This document shows positions 9,154 to 17,859 of a stretch of 64,000 bases of DNA, one piece after another. Each line of letters opens with the position of its first letter. The stretch's first letter is position 1. Source of the DNA: Levilactobacillus tujiorum (GTDB taxonomy: Bacteria > Bacillota > Bacilli > Lactobacillales > Lactobacillaceae); NCBI RefSeq assembly GCF_012641185.1, contig NZ_JAAXLK010000011.1, positions 1-64,000 on the forward strand, read 5' to 3'. The position numbers were made by a program, and so were the translations under genes. The notes under the pieces were generated by a model, which had not been told where the DNA came from, did no database searches, and was given only the letters and a program-made list of their open reading frames with translations.

Positions 9154-10878
9154 TCAGTCTTGCTTTGCTGCCATTAATGCTGACCTTAATTCATCATCCA
9201 CCGCATAAATATAGAGCCCATTGACACCACGGGTTAACAACACGTTCAGCTCATTAGGTAACAGATCCTCGTAGACATACTGCTTCTTACCATTGGCTAA
9301 AGTCCGCCGCTCCGTCGCCCGCTTATTCGAGCTGAGTTCAGGATCATAGACAATTTTCCCATCACGATATTTTACAGATGGCCCAATAATAACGCCGCTG
9401 TAATTTAAATCAAATCCTTGAATGGTGTAAGTTGACCCAATTTCATTAATCGTTTGATGTTGTTCGGCCCACGCCAACTTTCTCCCTTGACCTCGTTGAT
9501 CTGCAGCCGATGGTAGTTGCAGGTTCCATGGCATTGAAAATTCACCGATTGTGACATAATCAATTTGCTTATTACCACTCTTAAATGGCCAATCAAAGGT
9601 TGCTAACATCCGTGACAAGCCTGCTTGTTCATCACTTGCCTTATCTTTAATCGCATCGTACATCTTTTGGGGATCATCAAATATCCGTAAATCATAATTC
9701 TTATCAGCCGGAATCTTAGTGACGATGCGTCGATCAATTAACTCTTTTAGCCACATCGTCGTCGCTTCGCTGGCCTTCATCCGCATCTGTTTTTTAAACT
9801 TGATTAAATTCCCCTGCTGACTGGCTTTTACCTCTAAAGATTTAATTTCATTATCTGTCAGGTACTCTTCGGTCTTCAATATTTGCTTAGGATCAAAAAC
9901 CGCAATCGTCAATTTAGATCTATCCATAATGTCCTTAAGTTGGTTTTGCCCACGATAGGACTGCTTCCCTTGCGTCCACAAAAGATGCGCCTCATCAATC
10001 AATACAATATCAACCGGCGATTCAACTTGGTGGTTATTAATAAAGCGCGTCGGCTTACTGACATGGGTGATATCCATGCCCAGCTTCCGCGAAATATCCT
10101 CATACACTTTGACCTGCTCATCATGGTTAACGAGCAAATAATTCTGACTGGCACTAAAGTCCGTATAATTTTTATCTTGCCCTAACTGCCACAACTGATA
10201 AAAAAGGGTACTCAGTAACACAGTCTTTCCGGACCCCGCTTCCCCCTCAACCAGAATCAATTGATGCCCTTGCTTTGCGTGCAAAACCGTCTCAATCCGA
10301 CGTAGAATTAAATCACGCGCGTGTTTTTGCTCCGACGTCAGTGTGTGGAAAGGTGACGCTTTAAAAAGAGCTGAATCACGAATAATAGATTCTACCGGGA
10401 AGAGATCCTGATTAAATTGGTTGAGTTTCCGCCAAATCTTAGAGAAAATAGCATCCTTTTCATTGGCCGTATAGTATTTACTTTGTTGATTTTCACGTCG
10501 ATTGTTCAATCTTTTAACACTCGAGACGCCTGACATATACAACATCATCGTATTTTCTATATCCAATGTCAGCGACTTATTGAAGTGTTCATGACCAATT
10601 ACCAACAACTTTGAACTTCGACTATCAGCTAAATACTTCCAATCCTCGCGTCGATGAACGTCATCAAGTAGATGCTGTTGCGTTCTTTGTTCAATGTTAT
10701 TCGTTTCGCCAACGTAAACATCATACGCGTCCCGCTTAAGCCTATCGTAGACAACATAGACAGTGGGAAACTCAAGTAGTAATTCTGCTTGAACACCCTG
10801 CGTTTTCTGTTTTATCGTCACTAACCCATCTTTACTAAAATCAACTTCTTGAATTACGGGTTTAGGAAGCTTTGCCAT
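9154..10878 (-). CDS. GIY-YIG-like nuclease fused to DUF2075-type helicase/ATPase
   Basis: The 574-residue protein seems to join two modules. Residues about 38-115 look like a GIY-YIG nuclease: YVVYD (41-45), YVGETNNIEQR (55-65), and E109 in the position of the catalytic acid. Residues about 180-570 form a P-loop helicase-like domain of the DUF2075 type. Walker A is GEAGSGKT (212-219) and Walker B DIVLIDEAH (290-298). A helicase C-terminal motif is seen in NVLLTRGVNGLYIY. The start lies 2 bp after the MazG-like gene, whose end supplies a GGTGG binding site, so the two are translationally coupled. Similar nuclease-helicase proteins occur in DNA repair and anti-phage systems. The role here is inferred, not known. 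Confidence 0.8.
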   Translation of the reverse strand: MAKLPKPVIQEVDFSKDGLVTIKQKTQGVQAELLLEFPTVYVVYDRLKRDAYDVYVGETNNIEQRTQQHLLDDVHRREDWKYLADSRSSKLLVIGHEHFNKSLTLDIENTMMLYMSGVSSVKRLNNRRENQQSKYYTANEKDAIFSKIWRKLNQFNQDLFPVESIIRDSALFKASPFHTLTSEQKHARDLILRRIETVLHAKQGHQLILVEGEAGSGKTVLLSTLFYQLWQLGQDKNYTDFSASQNYLLVNHDEQVKVYEDISRKLGMDITHVSKPTRFINNHQVESPVDIVLIDEAHLLWTQGKQSYRGQNQLKDIMDRSKLTIAVFDPKQILKTEEYLTDNEIKSLEVKASQQGNLIKFKKQMRMKASEATTMWLKELIDRRIVTKIPADKNYDLRIFDDPQKMYDAIKDKASDEQAGLSRMLATFDWPFKSGNKQIDYVTIGEFSMPWNLQLPSAADQRGQGRKLAWAEQHQTINEIGSTYTIQGFDLNYSGVIIGPSVKYRDGKIVYDPELSSNKRATERRTLANGKKQYVYEDLLPNELNVLLTRGVNGLYIYAVDDELRSALMAAKQD

Positions 10879-10880
10879 CG

Positions 10881-11225
10881 TTATTGCCCACCTTGTTGTT
10901 TGTCAAACGTCCAATGTCTCTTTTGATTAATTTTCAGTTTCTCATGCACAATCTCATTGGGATCAACATGTAATCGGTCACACATATAGTATAGATACGT
11001 CAGTGTATCCGCCAATTCCATCTTCAGTTCAGCGGTCTTTTCTGCAGTTAACTCAGAGTGATCACCCTGCCACAAAAAGATCTCATTAACCTCCGCTGCT
11101 TCAACTGTCAAAGCCCGAGCCAAAGCTGGTAACGTATGGTACTTACGCCACCCACGTTGATCACGAAAGTCACGTAGCTCTTTCATAACAGCGGTATAGT
11201 CCATACTCATATCCGCATCATTCAT
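10881..11225 (-). CDS. MazG-like nucleotide pyrophosphohydrolase
   Basis: The 114-residue, all-helical protein carries the MazG/dCTPase metal signature: EAAE at 42-45 and E70-LA-D73. Such enzymes hydrolyse (d)NTPs to (d)NMP and pyrophosphate, cleaning or depleting nucleotide pools. It is the first gene of a two-gene unit with the GIY-YIG/helicase protein 2 bp downstream. A minus-strand -10 (TATACT, 11255-11260) lies upstream, and GGGGTG precedes ATG at 11225. Tight coupling to a nuclease-helicase suggests a defence or DNA-damage role, but housekeeping nucleotide sanitation is also possible. Confidence 0.82.
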   Translation of the reverse strand: MNDADMSMDYTAVMKELRDFRDQRGWRKYHTLPALARALTVEAAEVNEIFLWQGDHSELTAEKTAELKMELADTLTYLYYMCDRLHVDPNEIVHEKLKINQKRHWTFDKQQGGQ

Positions 11226-11392
11226 GCCTTCACCCCTAAACTCATTCTGCTAAAAGTATACCATGACTACCCTTTCAGCAATCGCCAAAATAACTTCAGA
11301 ATTTCCTTCACGCTATTATCACCGAACACTTCGCCAATTTCATTGAAATTCATAAAATTCTTATCGAAACTTATTATGTCACCTACACTACC

Positions 11393-12778
11393 TTAGCGAT
11401 TATTCTCAACCACGGACTCTTGCTCACCGGCCCACCGCAGATGACCCCAGACAATACCGAGGACGAAACCAACAAAGGTCGGAACCAACCATCCCAGTCC
11501 CAGTCCAGCGAACGGGATAACCTGATGATAAATCCGTAACATACTAGCGACTGGCCCCAAACTCGTGACTACTTTAGGCGAATTAGCCAACATATCTAAG
11601 ACGGCCGGCACTGCAGTAAACGCAATCGTCATTTTATAAACAATTCCCGCGTAAGGACGCTTGGCAACCGTGAGCGAAGCCAAGATCAAGGCCAATGACA
11701 ACGGGTATAGTAACATTAAAACAGGCAACGACCAGGCGATGATCGTGTCTAGGCCAGCGTTTGCCACTAAAAAGGATACAAACGTCGTGACGCGTAGCCA
11801 GTTGAGGTAGCTCACCTTAGGAAATAACTTGTGAAAGTCTTGCGCAAACGAGGTTACCAGTCCTAACGCCGTCGTAAAGACGCCTAATGTGACCAGAACT
11901 CCCAAGAACGCTGTACCAAACCGCGTGAAATATCGGCCAACAATTTGTGACAACGCCACGGCACCGTTGGCCGACAACGTCAATTGACTCAGACTAAAGG
12001 CTCCTAGTAACACCAATCCAAAATAAATCAAGATTTCCAACGCAATGCTCAGCGTGCCCGCCTTCGCCGTCAACCGGGTCAACTCACGATCGTGGTAACC
12101 CAGTCCCCGAACGGCATGGACAAAGGTCACGCTCAACGCCAATAGCGCCACCGCATCTACGGTATTATACCCTTCCAAAAAGCCACTGATAGTAGCGTTG
12201 GTTTGGTAGGCTGCTGTCGCTCCGTGATTCAAGCCGCCCATCGGATTGACGAACGCGACCACGAAGATAACGGCCAACATCGTCAAGAACCCGGCATTTA
12301 GATACTTTCCCACTACCTTAACTAAATTATTCTGATGTGTCGCCAGCAGATAAGCTGCACCAAAGAATACGCCCGTGAAAAGTAGCATACCGACTGTGTC
12401 AAACTGCTTAGGTAGAAACGGTTGTAACGCCATTTCATAGGCCGTCGCAGCCGTTCTGGGAGTTCCGAAGAACGGTCCGATTGTCAGGTGAACCAGAATT
12501 AAGAAAAGGGCCGCATAGTGGCGACCTACTGGCTTGGCCAAATCGTAAAGCCCGTCACTCTTAGTGACGACCACCGCCAAAATGGCCAATAGAGGAAACA
12601 GTGACCCAGAAATAGCAAAGCCGAGTGCCGCCGTAAACCAATGCTCACCTGCCATCTGCCCCAAATGTACGGGGAAGATCAAGTTGCCAGAACCGAAAAA
12701 CATTCCGAAAATCAGTGAGCTAACCACTAACAACTGACCAAGATTTTTACGCTTTTTACCCGTTACTGTTTGCTTCAT
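11393..12778 (-). CDS. brnQ: Branched-chain amino acid carrier BrnQ (LIVCS family)
   Basis: BrnQ is a Na+- or H+-coupled symporter for Leu, Ile and Val in the cytoplasmic membrane. The protein of about 461 residues has roughly 12 hydrophobic helices and the family N-terminal pattern GMFFGSGNLIFP. I place the start at ATG 12778 (MKQTVTG), 7 bp after GGAGG. A longer reading would begin inside the leader terminator. A T-box leader precedes it, so transcription probably rises when a cognate tRNA is uncharged. No other gene shares the transcript. Confidence 0.92.
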   Translation of the reverse strand: MKQTVTGKKRKNLGQLLVVSSLIFGMFFGSGNLIFPVHLGQMAGEHWFTAALGFAISGSLFPLLAILAVVVTKSDGLYDLAKPVGRHYAALFLILVHLTIGPFFGTPRTAATAYEMALQPFLPKQFDTVGMLLFTGVFFGAAYLLATHQNNLVKVVGKYLNAGFLTMLAVIFVVAFVNPMGGLNHGATAAYQTNATISGFLEGYNTVDAVALLALSVTFVHAVRGLGYHDRELTRLTAKAGTLSIALEILIYFGLVLLGAFSLSQLTLSANGAVALSQIVGRYFTRFGTAFLGVLVTLGVFTTALGLVTSFAQDFHKLFPKVSYLNWLRVTTFVSFLVANAGLDTIIAWSLPVLMLLYPLSLALILASLTVAKRPYAGIVYKMTIAFTAVPAVLDMLANSPKVVTSLGPVASMLRIYHQVIPFAGLGLGWLVPTFVGFVLGIVWGHLRWAGEQESVVENNR

Positions 12779-12814
12779 ACCTTTTCCTCCACAACTATTT
12801 TTGATTTTAAACGT

Positions 12815-13075
12815 CAAAAGAGCCCTTCTCCCACTACGGGAAAAGGGCTCTACAAGTAGAACGGTACCACCTTTTTGAGGCAGTTACCCACCTCACTCGT
12901 CACGGACCAACATCCGCTAGCCAAATAATGGTGGCCACCACGATTGCCTACATATCAGCATCGAACTCGGAAATGATTTTCACTCTAACTTGACGGTCAC
13001 TTTTCACTTCACGTGACTCACTGGGCATCGCTGCGAGAGCTACTTTTTTCCTCAACGTTTTGAAATATTGATTGT
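12815..13075 (-). promoter_or_regulatory. T-box leader of brnQ with terminator
   Basis: On the minus strand the leader carries the conserved T-box GGTGGTACCG (plus-strand 12862-12871). A terminator follows, whose arms AGAGCCCTT.. (12819-12832 and 12838-12851) are followed by T. The antiterminator segment can compete with the 5' arm of this hairpin. Stem I spans roughly 12950-13050, with a base helix CGATGCC/GGCAATCG. I could not fix the specifier codon; Ile, Leu or Val is expected from the target gene. Confidence 0.85.
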
Positions 13076-13104
13076 ATTATAGGCGATGGTAAATGAAATT
13101 TCAA
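13076..13104 (-). promoter_or_regulatory. Promoter of the brnQ T-box transcript
   Basis: On the minus strand the -35 TTGAAA (13099-13104) and -10 TATAAT (13076-13081) are exactly 17 bp apart, upstream of the T-box leader. The remaining gap 13105-13331 is A+T-rich with no clear feature. Confidence 0.8.
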
Positions 13105-13331
13105 TGGTGTTTTTAATTATTTTCTAATTTATTTTCTCAAATCGCTCATTGTGAGAATTGGTGATTATCCTGTTTATTTAAGAACTCAATTAGTTCAGTA
13201 ACCAGCCTTAAAAAAGTAAAATTTCGATTTATAAATTAAAAAAACGGCGATATTTGAATAAACAGCCGAAATCTAACTGCTGTTCGAGTCTTTACCGTCC
13301 TTATTTCAATAATCTACAGTTAACGACCGAC

Positions 13332-14660
13332 TTAATGTTGATCGTCACCCGCATGTTCCTGACGCCAACGCTTCACGTAATCCAAGCGTTTCTTAAATAA
13401 ATCCTCACGCCCCTGGTCCGTGGGGTGGTAGTACTCATGGCCGACCAGCGAATCCGGTAGCGTCTGCATCGTAGTAAGTTTGTCCTTGGTATCATGCGCA
13501 TACTGATAGTCCTTGCCATAATCCAGGTCCTTCATCAACTTAGTCGGCGCGTTCCGAATTTGGAGAGGCACCGGCTCGTCACGGGTCTCTTTGACATCCC
13601 GTTTAGCTGCCAGACGAGCCTTATAAATGGCATTAGACTTTGGGGCCAGCGCCAGGTAGGTCACCGCCTCCGTCAGGTGGACGTCGCACTCCGGCATACC
13701 CAAAAATTGGCAAGCTTGAAACACGTTAACCGCCACGTTCAAGGCATTTGTATCAGCTAATCCGATATCCTCGCTGGCAAAACGAACCAACCGTCGGGCG
13801 ATGTACAACGGATCTTCACCGCCCTCTAGCATTCGCGACAACCAGTAAATCGCGGCGTCAGGATCGCTATTACGCATGGACTTATGCAGCGCAGAAATAA
13901 TATTATAGTGTTCCTCACCAGTCTTGTCATAAAGCACAAACTTCTGTGAAATCAACTGCTTCAGATCGTCAATGTTGACGGTCACCCGATCGCCCTGTTT
14001 ATTACCATTGAGCACCGCCATTTCTAGCGTATTCAGGGCACTGCGCGCATCACCATTAGCAAATTCGGCAATGGCACGCAACTCATCAGTTCCAATCGTC
14101 ACGCGGCCTTTAAACCCATCGGGACTGGCCAAGGCATTCTTCAATAACTGCTCAATGTCTTCCGTTGCCAAAGCCTTCAGCACAAACACTTTGCATCGCG
14201 ACAGCAACGCGGAATTAATTTCAAACGAGGGATTTTCGGTGGTCGCACCAATCAAAACGATACTTCCCCGCTCCACGTATGGGAGGAAGGCATCTTGCTG
14301 AGCCTTGTTAAAACGATGAATTTCATCAACGAACACGATCGTCTTCTCACCCACGGACAGGTCATCGGCTGCCTGTTTCATAATCTTCTTAATCTGGCTG
14401 ATACTGCTGTCAACCGCGCTGAACCGCAAAAACTTCGCCTGTGTCTGCCGCGCGATGATCTCCGCCAGTGTGGTCTTGCCGACACCCGGTGGTCCCCAAA
14501 AAATCATTGATGAAACCTCATCGTTTTCGATCAGTTCGCGCAGAATCTTCCCCGGGCCCAACAGGTGGGACTGCCCTACAAAATCGGCCAGGGATCGCGG
14601 CCGCACCCGGCTGGCCAACGGCGTGTTCTGTTGATTAGCAAATAACGACTCCTGTTCCAC
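13332..14660 (-). CDS. rarA: Replication-associated recombination protein A (RarA/MgsA AAA+ ATPase)
   Basis: RarA is a clamp-loader-like AAA+ ATPase acting at stalled replication forks. Walker A GPPGVGKT (about residues 56-63) and Walker B IVFVDEIHRF are intact. The family segment FNKAQQDAFLPYVE and the C-terminal tetramerisation region are present. Length about 442 fits the family. I prefer GTG at 14660 (reading MEQESLF) because GGTGG lies 8 bp before it. A GTG at 14672 is possible but overlaps the binding site. It is a single gene, divergent from the DnaQ-like gene. Confidence 0.93.
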   Translation of the reverse strand: MEQESLFANQQNTPLASRVRPRSLADFVGQSHLLGPGKILRELIENDEVSSMIFWGPPGVGKTTLAEIIARQTQAKFLRFSAVDSSISQIKKIMKQAADDLSVGEKTIVFVDEIHRFNKAQQDAFLPYVERGSIVLIGATTENPSFEINSALLSRCKVFVLKALATEDIEQLLKNALASPDGFKGRVTIGTDELRAIAEFANGDARSALNTLEMAVLNGNKQGDRVTVNIDDLKQLISQKFVLYDKTGEEHYNIISALHKSMRNSDPDAAIYWLSRMLEGGEDPLYIARRLVRFASEDIGLADTNALNVAVNVFQACQFLGMPECDVHLTEAVTYLALAPKSNAIYKARLAAKRDVKETRDEPVPLQIRNAPTKLMKDLDYGKDYQYAHDTKDKLTTMQTLPDSLVGHEYYHPTDQGREDLFKKRLDYVKRWRQEHAGDDQH

Positions 14661-14968
14661 GGGAAACACCACCTTTTAGGACAATGATAACCCGTTTAGC
14701 CAATTAACAAAAGTCATTAAAACTAATGATTTCGCTCATCAATCCTCACAGTTCACTAGGCTCGTATTCCACTTACCCGCCACCATCAGGTTCAAAACTG
14801 ATCTCTTCACTCATCATCTAATTGGGTAACCATATTATCCAATTGACCTAGTCAAAAACTACTAGTATTTCTAGAAAAATTCCCGTATTATGAAAGAAAC
14901 ACGCGCACCTAACCTGCTAATAGTTGGTTGTGCTGAAATTTCAACTACAAAAGGAGCCTCACACATCC

Positions 14969-15892
14969 ATGGAAGATTACGTTGCCCTCGACGTCAAAAC
15001 TGCCAATTCTTCACGCGCTTCAATTTGCGCAATTGGCATGGCCCAATTCAAGAATGGCCAATTGACCAATAGTCTCTACAGCCTCGTCAATCCGCACGAG
15101 CCCTTCGCCCAACGCAACGTAACCGTTCACGGCATCGACGCATCAGCCGTCGCCAACGCGCCAACATTCACCGAGCTACTCCCTTTACTCCGGCGCTGGC
15201 TTGACCACCAGTTGATCGTCTCCCACACCAATTTTGATATTTCAGCGCTGCGCCAAACCTTGGAGAAACACAGCCAGCCACAGCTGACCTTTAAGTATCT
15301 CGACAGCTACGTCATCTGCCAACAGCTCGTGACCCATTCTGTCCACCGACTGGCCGACATGGCGGCCCACTTCAGCATTCCCTATCCACGGCAACATCAC
15401 GCACTGACCGACGCACAGACTTGCGGTCAACTCATTGCTAAATTGGTCGCTCACCACGAAGTTCCTACCCTCAACGGCCTCATCAACATTGCTGGCTTTC
15501 ATCAACTGGGCGTCTCTTCCCACCTCGAGCAGAAGAAGTTCGAACAGACCAGCGTGCTTGACCTAGTCGATATTTCCACCGAGGTTAAGACCGCCGACTT
15601 CAAACGCTTCATCCCCACGGCGTTATTCTACCAGCAAAATATCGTCCTGACTGGCCACCTAAAGCTCATGACGCGCGCAACCGCCTTTCAAAAGATTAGA
15701 GCGGTTGGCGGCGTTCCACAAAATCAACTCACGGCGACAACTAACTTCTTAGTCGTCGGCCATACGAATCCCTTATTGGTGGGCCAAGATGGCAAAACCG
15801 ACAAGATTCGCCAAGCCGAAGAGATCAACCGGATCTTTCCCGTGATCACTATCATTGATGAGGCCGATTTTCTTAAAGCCATTGCACAATAA
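14969..15892 (+). CDS. DnaQ-like exonuclease domain with C-terminal BRCT, altered catalytic motif
   Basis: This 307-residue protein has an N-terminal DEDDh exonuclease fold and a C-terminal BRCT domain (about 205-307, starting near NIVLTGHL). Motif I reads LDVKTAN: D8 is present but the usual glutamate is K10. Motif II has D90 in VSHTNFD, and motif III has H143...D148. DnaQ-type domains remove 3' nucleotides; losing the motif I glutamate normally abolishes metal binding. The protein may therefore be inactive and serve in DNA or protein binding. I place the start at ATG 14969, after AAGGAG at a rather long distance of about 12 bp. An upstream in-frame ATG at 14924 has no good binding site. Confidence 0.83.
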   Translation: MEDYVALDVKTANSSRASICAIGMAQFKNGQLTNSLYSLVNPHEPFAQRNVTVHGIDASAVANAPTFTELLPLLRRWLDHQLIVSHTNFDISALRQTLEKHSQPQLTFKYLDSYVICQQLVTHSVHRLADMAAHFSIPYPRQHHALTDAQTCGQLIAKLVAHHEVPTLNGLINIAGFHQLGVSSHLEQKKFEQTSVLDLVDISTEVKTADFKRFIPTALFYQQNIVLTGHLKLMTRATAFQKIRAVGGVPQNQLTATTNFLVVGHTNPLLVGQDGKTDKIRQAEEINRIFPVITIIDEADFLKAIAQ

Positions 15893-15916
15893 AAAGCCAG
15901 CCGTCGCTGGCTTTTT
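15891..15916 (+). terminator. Terminator after the DnaQ-BRCT gene
   Basis: AAAAAGCCAG and CTGGCTTTTT pair perfectly with a 6-nt loop, directly at the stop codon. It ends in T on the plus strand. Confidence 0.88.
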
Positions 15917-15954
15917 ATATTTGAAGGACTGAATAAGCACCTTTCTAATGACTT

Positions 15955-16593
15955 TTAGCTTACAGATATATTTTCAAATCGATTCAAACGATACCGCAAT
16001 ACTTGTTTTTGCCCAACTGATTGCACTAGTACATAAAAATCAGTATCCTCAAAGGTCAGATTCATTGGCACGCCAGTCACCATGACAGGATCATCAACGC
16101 TATCCCCTTGATAAGCAAAGTTAATCGTCGTCTGGTTCTGAATGTAGTCAGTAAGTAATCTAATCTTAGACAGTAATGGTTCCTTCGTCGTCGCTGGCAA
16201 ATAGCCATTTACACCTGCCAGAATCAGATTGTTCATACGTTGCTGATCTGCCACTGACAGCATTGTTAACAAGTGTTGTTTAATTTGATTCATCTCAACC
16301 CTGTTCAACGCCCGAGTCCCCATCATTAGTTTTAATAACGCTAAAATTTCTTCAAACGGTAGGCTTTGAGTGGTCACCCAGTAGCTTTTCTCTTCAAGTC
16401 CAATAATCTTACTGTGAAACGTATACTGCGCCTCATCTTTCAGCAAGACCTTAACCGCAGCAGTATCCCGTTCACCGGTCTTCTTGCTCTGATAACCATA
16501 CTGAGCCATCATTCCTGATGTCGTCAGTCGTTCACCATGAAGCAGCCGCATCAACACGTTTAGCACCCGTTCTCCTGATGTCACGCCCGTCAC
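15955..16593 (-). CDS. WYL-domain transcriptional regulator (short form)
   Basis: The 212-residue protein has an N-terminal winged-helix region (about 1-60). A WYL-like domain follows (about 125-212), with the pattern INFAYQ...PMNLTFEDTDFYVLVQ...LRYRLNRF. WYL regulators often bind a small ligand or nucleic acid and control stress, repair or defence genes. It ends right after the WYL core and lacks the C-terminal WCX extension of most members, which have about 300 residues. The start codon is GTG at 16593 or 16584; the latter has GAGGGTG in front. No target gene is obvious. Confidence 0.7.
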   Translation of the reverse strand: MTGVTSGERVLNVLMRLLHGERLTTSGMMAQYGYQSKKTGERDTAAVKVLLKDEAQYTFHSKIIGLEEKSYWVTTQSLPFEEILALLKLMMGTRALNRVEMNQIKQHLLTMLSVADQQRMNNLILAGVNGYLPATTKEPLLSKIRLLTDYIQNQTTINFAYQGDSVDDPVMVTGVPMNLTFEDTDFYVLVQSVGQKQVLRYRLNRFENISVS

Positions 16594-16778
16594 CCTCTTC
16601 TAAATCTCAATTTCAAAAAGAGTATAGCATTCGAGCATGACACATTATGTCGTCCTAACGGCTTAAACTGGTTTCTTCTAAAAATCAATTATCCGTAAAA
16701 CCACTCCTAGAAGCTACAAAAAAGCCAACGTATTAGCAATACTCCTCCAATACATTAGCTCACCTAGGATATTCAATT

Positions 16779-16849
16779 GCGTCCCCGGGGAATCGAACCC
16801 CGATCGAAAGGACCGAAATCTCTCGTGCTATCCGTTACACTAAGGACGC
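16779..16849 (-). tRNA. tRNA-Arg (anticodon UCG)
   Basis: A 71-nt cloverleaf lies on the minus strand. It has an acceptor of 7 bp with one G-U, a D-stem GTGT/GCAC, and a T-arm CGGGG-TTCGATT-CCCCG. The anticodon loop TTTCGGT gives anticodon TCG (Arg, CGA/CGG). The anticodon stem AGAGA/CCTTT is weak, with an A-C mismatch at 31-39 and a G-U at 28-42. No CCA is encoded. It is not clustered with other tRNAs. Confidence 0.85.
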
Positions 16850-16895
16850 TTAACATCCTTATTTTAGCCCCAAACTTATTCTGACATCAAATAAT

Positions 16896-17222
16896 TTATC
16901 GTGCACCCGCAGCTCGAGCCGCTTCCTGTTCCAAGTACAGTTCGAGTTTTTCTGCACTCTCGCGGAAATCCGCGTTGAACGTGGCCCCTTGAGGCGTCAC
17001 CGTTGCCGTTTGCTGGCCGCCAATGTCCGTCACAATCAGCGTTTCAGCTTGCCAACTCGCCGTGTCATAGTGACCATCCTCAATCTGATCTAAGAAGCCC
17101 TGAAAAATATCCAAAACGGCTTGATTAATAATTTCATCCTCCGTTTGGTCCTCTCCGTGTTGTTTCAATTGAAGCTGGCGTAGCTGCACCTCGTCCATAT
17201 CGGTTGGTATCTGAATAAACAC
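16896..17222 (-). CDS. Conserved-looking small acidic protein of unknown function
   Basis: I do not recognise this 108-residue protein. It is soluble, acidic and rich in Gln/Glu, with a Gln-rich helix near the N-terminus (LRQLQLKQHGEDQTEDE) and an Ala-rich C-terminus. GTG at 17222 lies 7 bp after GGGAGG and is preferred over an ATG at 17237 that would include this site. It is divergent from the MarR-type gene. No signal peptide or membrane segment is seen. Confidence 0.65.
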   Translation of the reverse strand: MFIQIPTDMDEVQLRQLQLKQHGEDQTEDEIINQAVLDIFQGFLDQIEDGHYDTASWQAETLIVTDIGGQQTATVTPQGATFNADFRESAEKLELYLEQEAARAAGAR

Positions 17223-17368
17223 TGCAATGCCTCCCATAATTAGTTTTACTGCTATTCTAGCACTTCTTACCTAAGAAACGAGTGCTAATGTTATCCTTGA
17301 ATCAAATCTGGTGTAAACTAGACATAAGTAACCAGATTGAACACTGACGACTACCTAGGAGGTGGCTC

Positions 17369-17827
17369 ATGGAAGACTCGATACTAGACTTTACTACGAA
17401 CCTGGCCATTCTCCATCGGCAATTTCAACGGGCAATGAATCAGATTCTAGAAGCCGACGAAATGCCAGTCAACATTACTGAATTCTATTTATTAGTGTTG
17501 GTCTCGGAGACTAGTCATTTGAATCAACGTAAAGCGGCGTGGACGATGGCTGTAGATGAAGGCTTAATGGCCAGAATGGTCCACCATCTGGTAAAGCTCG
17601 CCCTACTGCAGAAAGAAACCGACCCTCATGATCGGCGCAACCGCCGCCTAAAGCTCACGACCGATGGGAAACACCTCGTTAGCCAAGCTATTGAGGTCCT
17701 CCATGATTGGTGGGAACAGGTGACGCCAACCGATACTGAGTTTGACTACGCTGGTATCACCGCTCAGCTGCAACGACTGTCTAGCCAGGTGCTGACAGAC
17801 CAACAAACGGAACATTCACATTCATAA
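17369..17827 (+). CDS. MarR-family transcriptional regulator
   Basis: The 152-residue protein has the MarR winged-helix layout. The wing segment DPHDRRNRRLKLTTDGKHL is at about 88-106, with dimerisation helices at both ends. ATG follows GGAGGTG. nnrE follows 32 bp downstream with its own AGGAGG, so the two may be co-transcribed. The ligand and target are not evident; MarR proteins commonly repress their own operon. Confidence 0.85.
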   Translation: MEDSILDFTTNLAILHRQFQRAMNQILEADEMPVNITEFYLLVLVSETSHLNQRKAAWTMAVDEGLMARMVHHLVKLALLQKETDPHDRRNRRLKLTTDGKHLVSQAIEVLHDWWEQVTPTDTEFDYAGITAQLQRLSSQVLTDQQTEHSHS

Positions 17828-17859
17828 TCTTTAGTTTTTCCTATCCTAAGGAGGGATTC

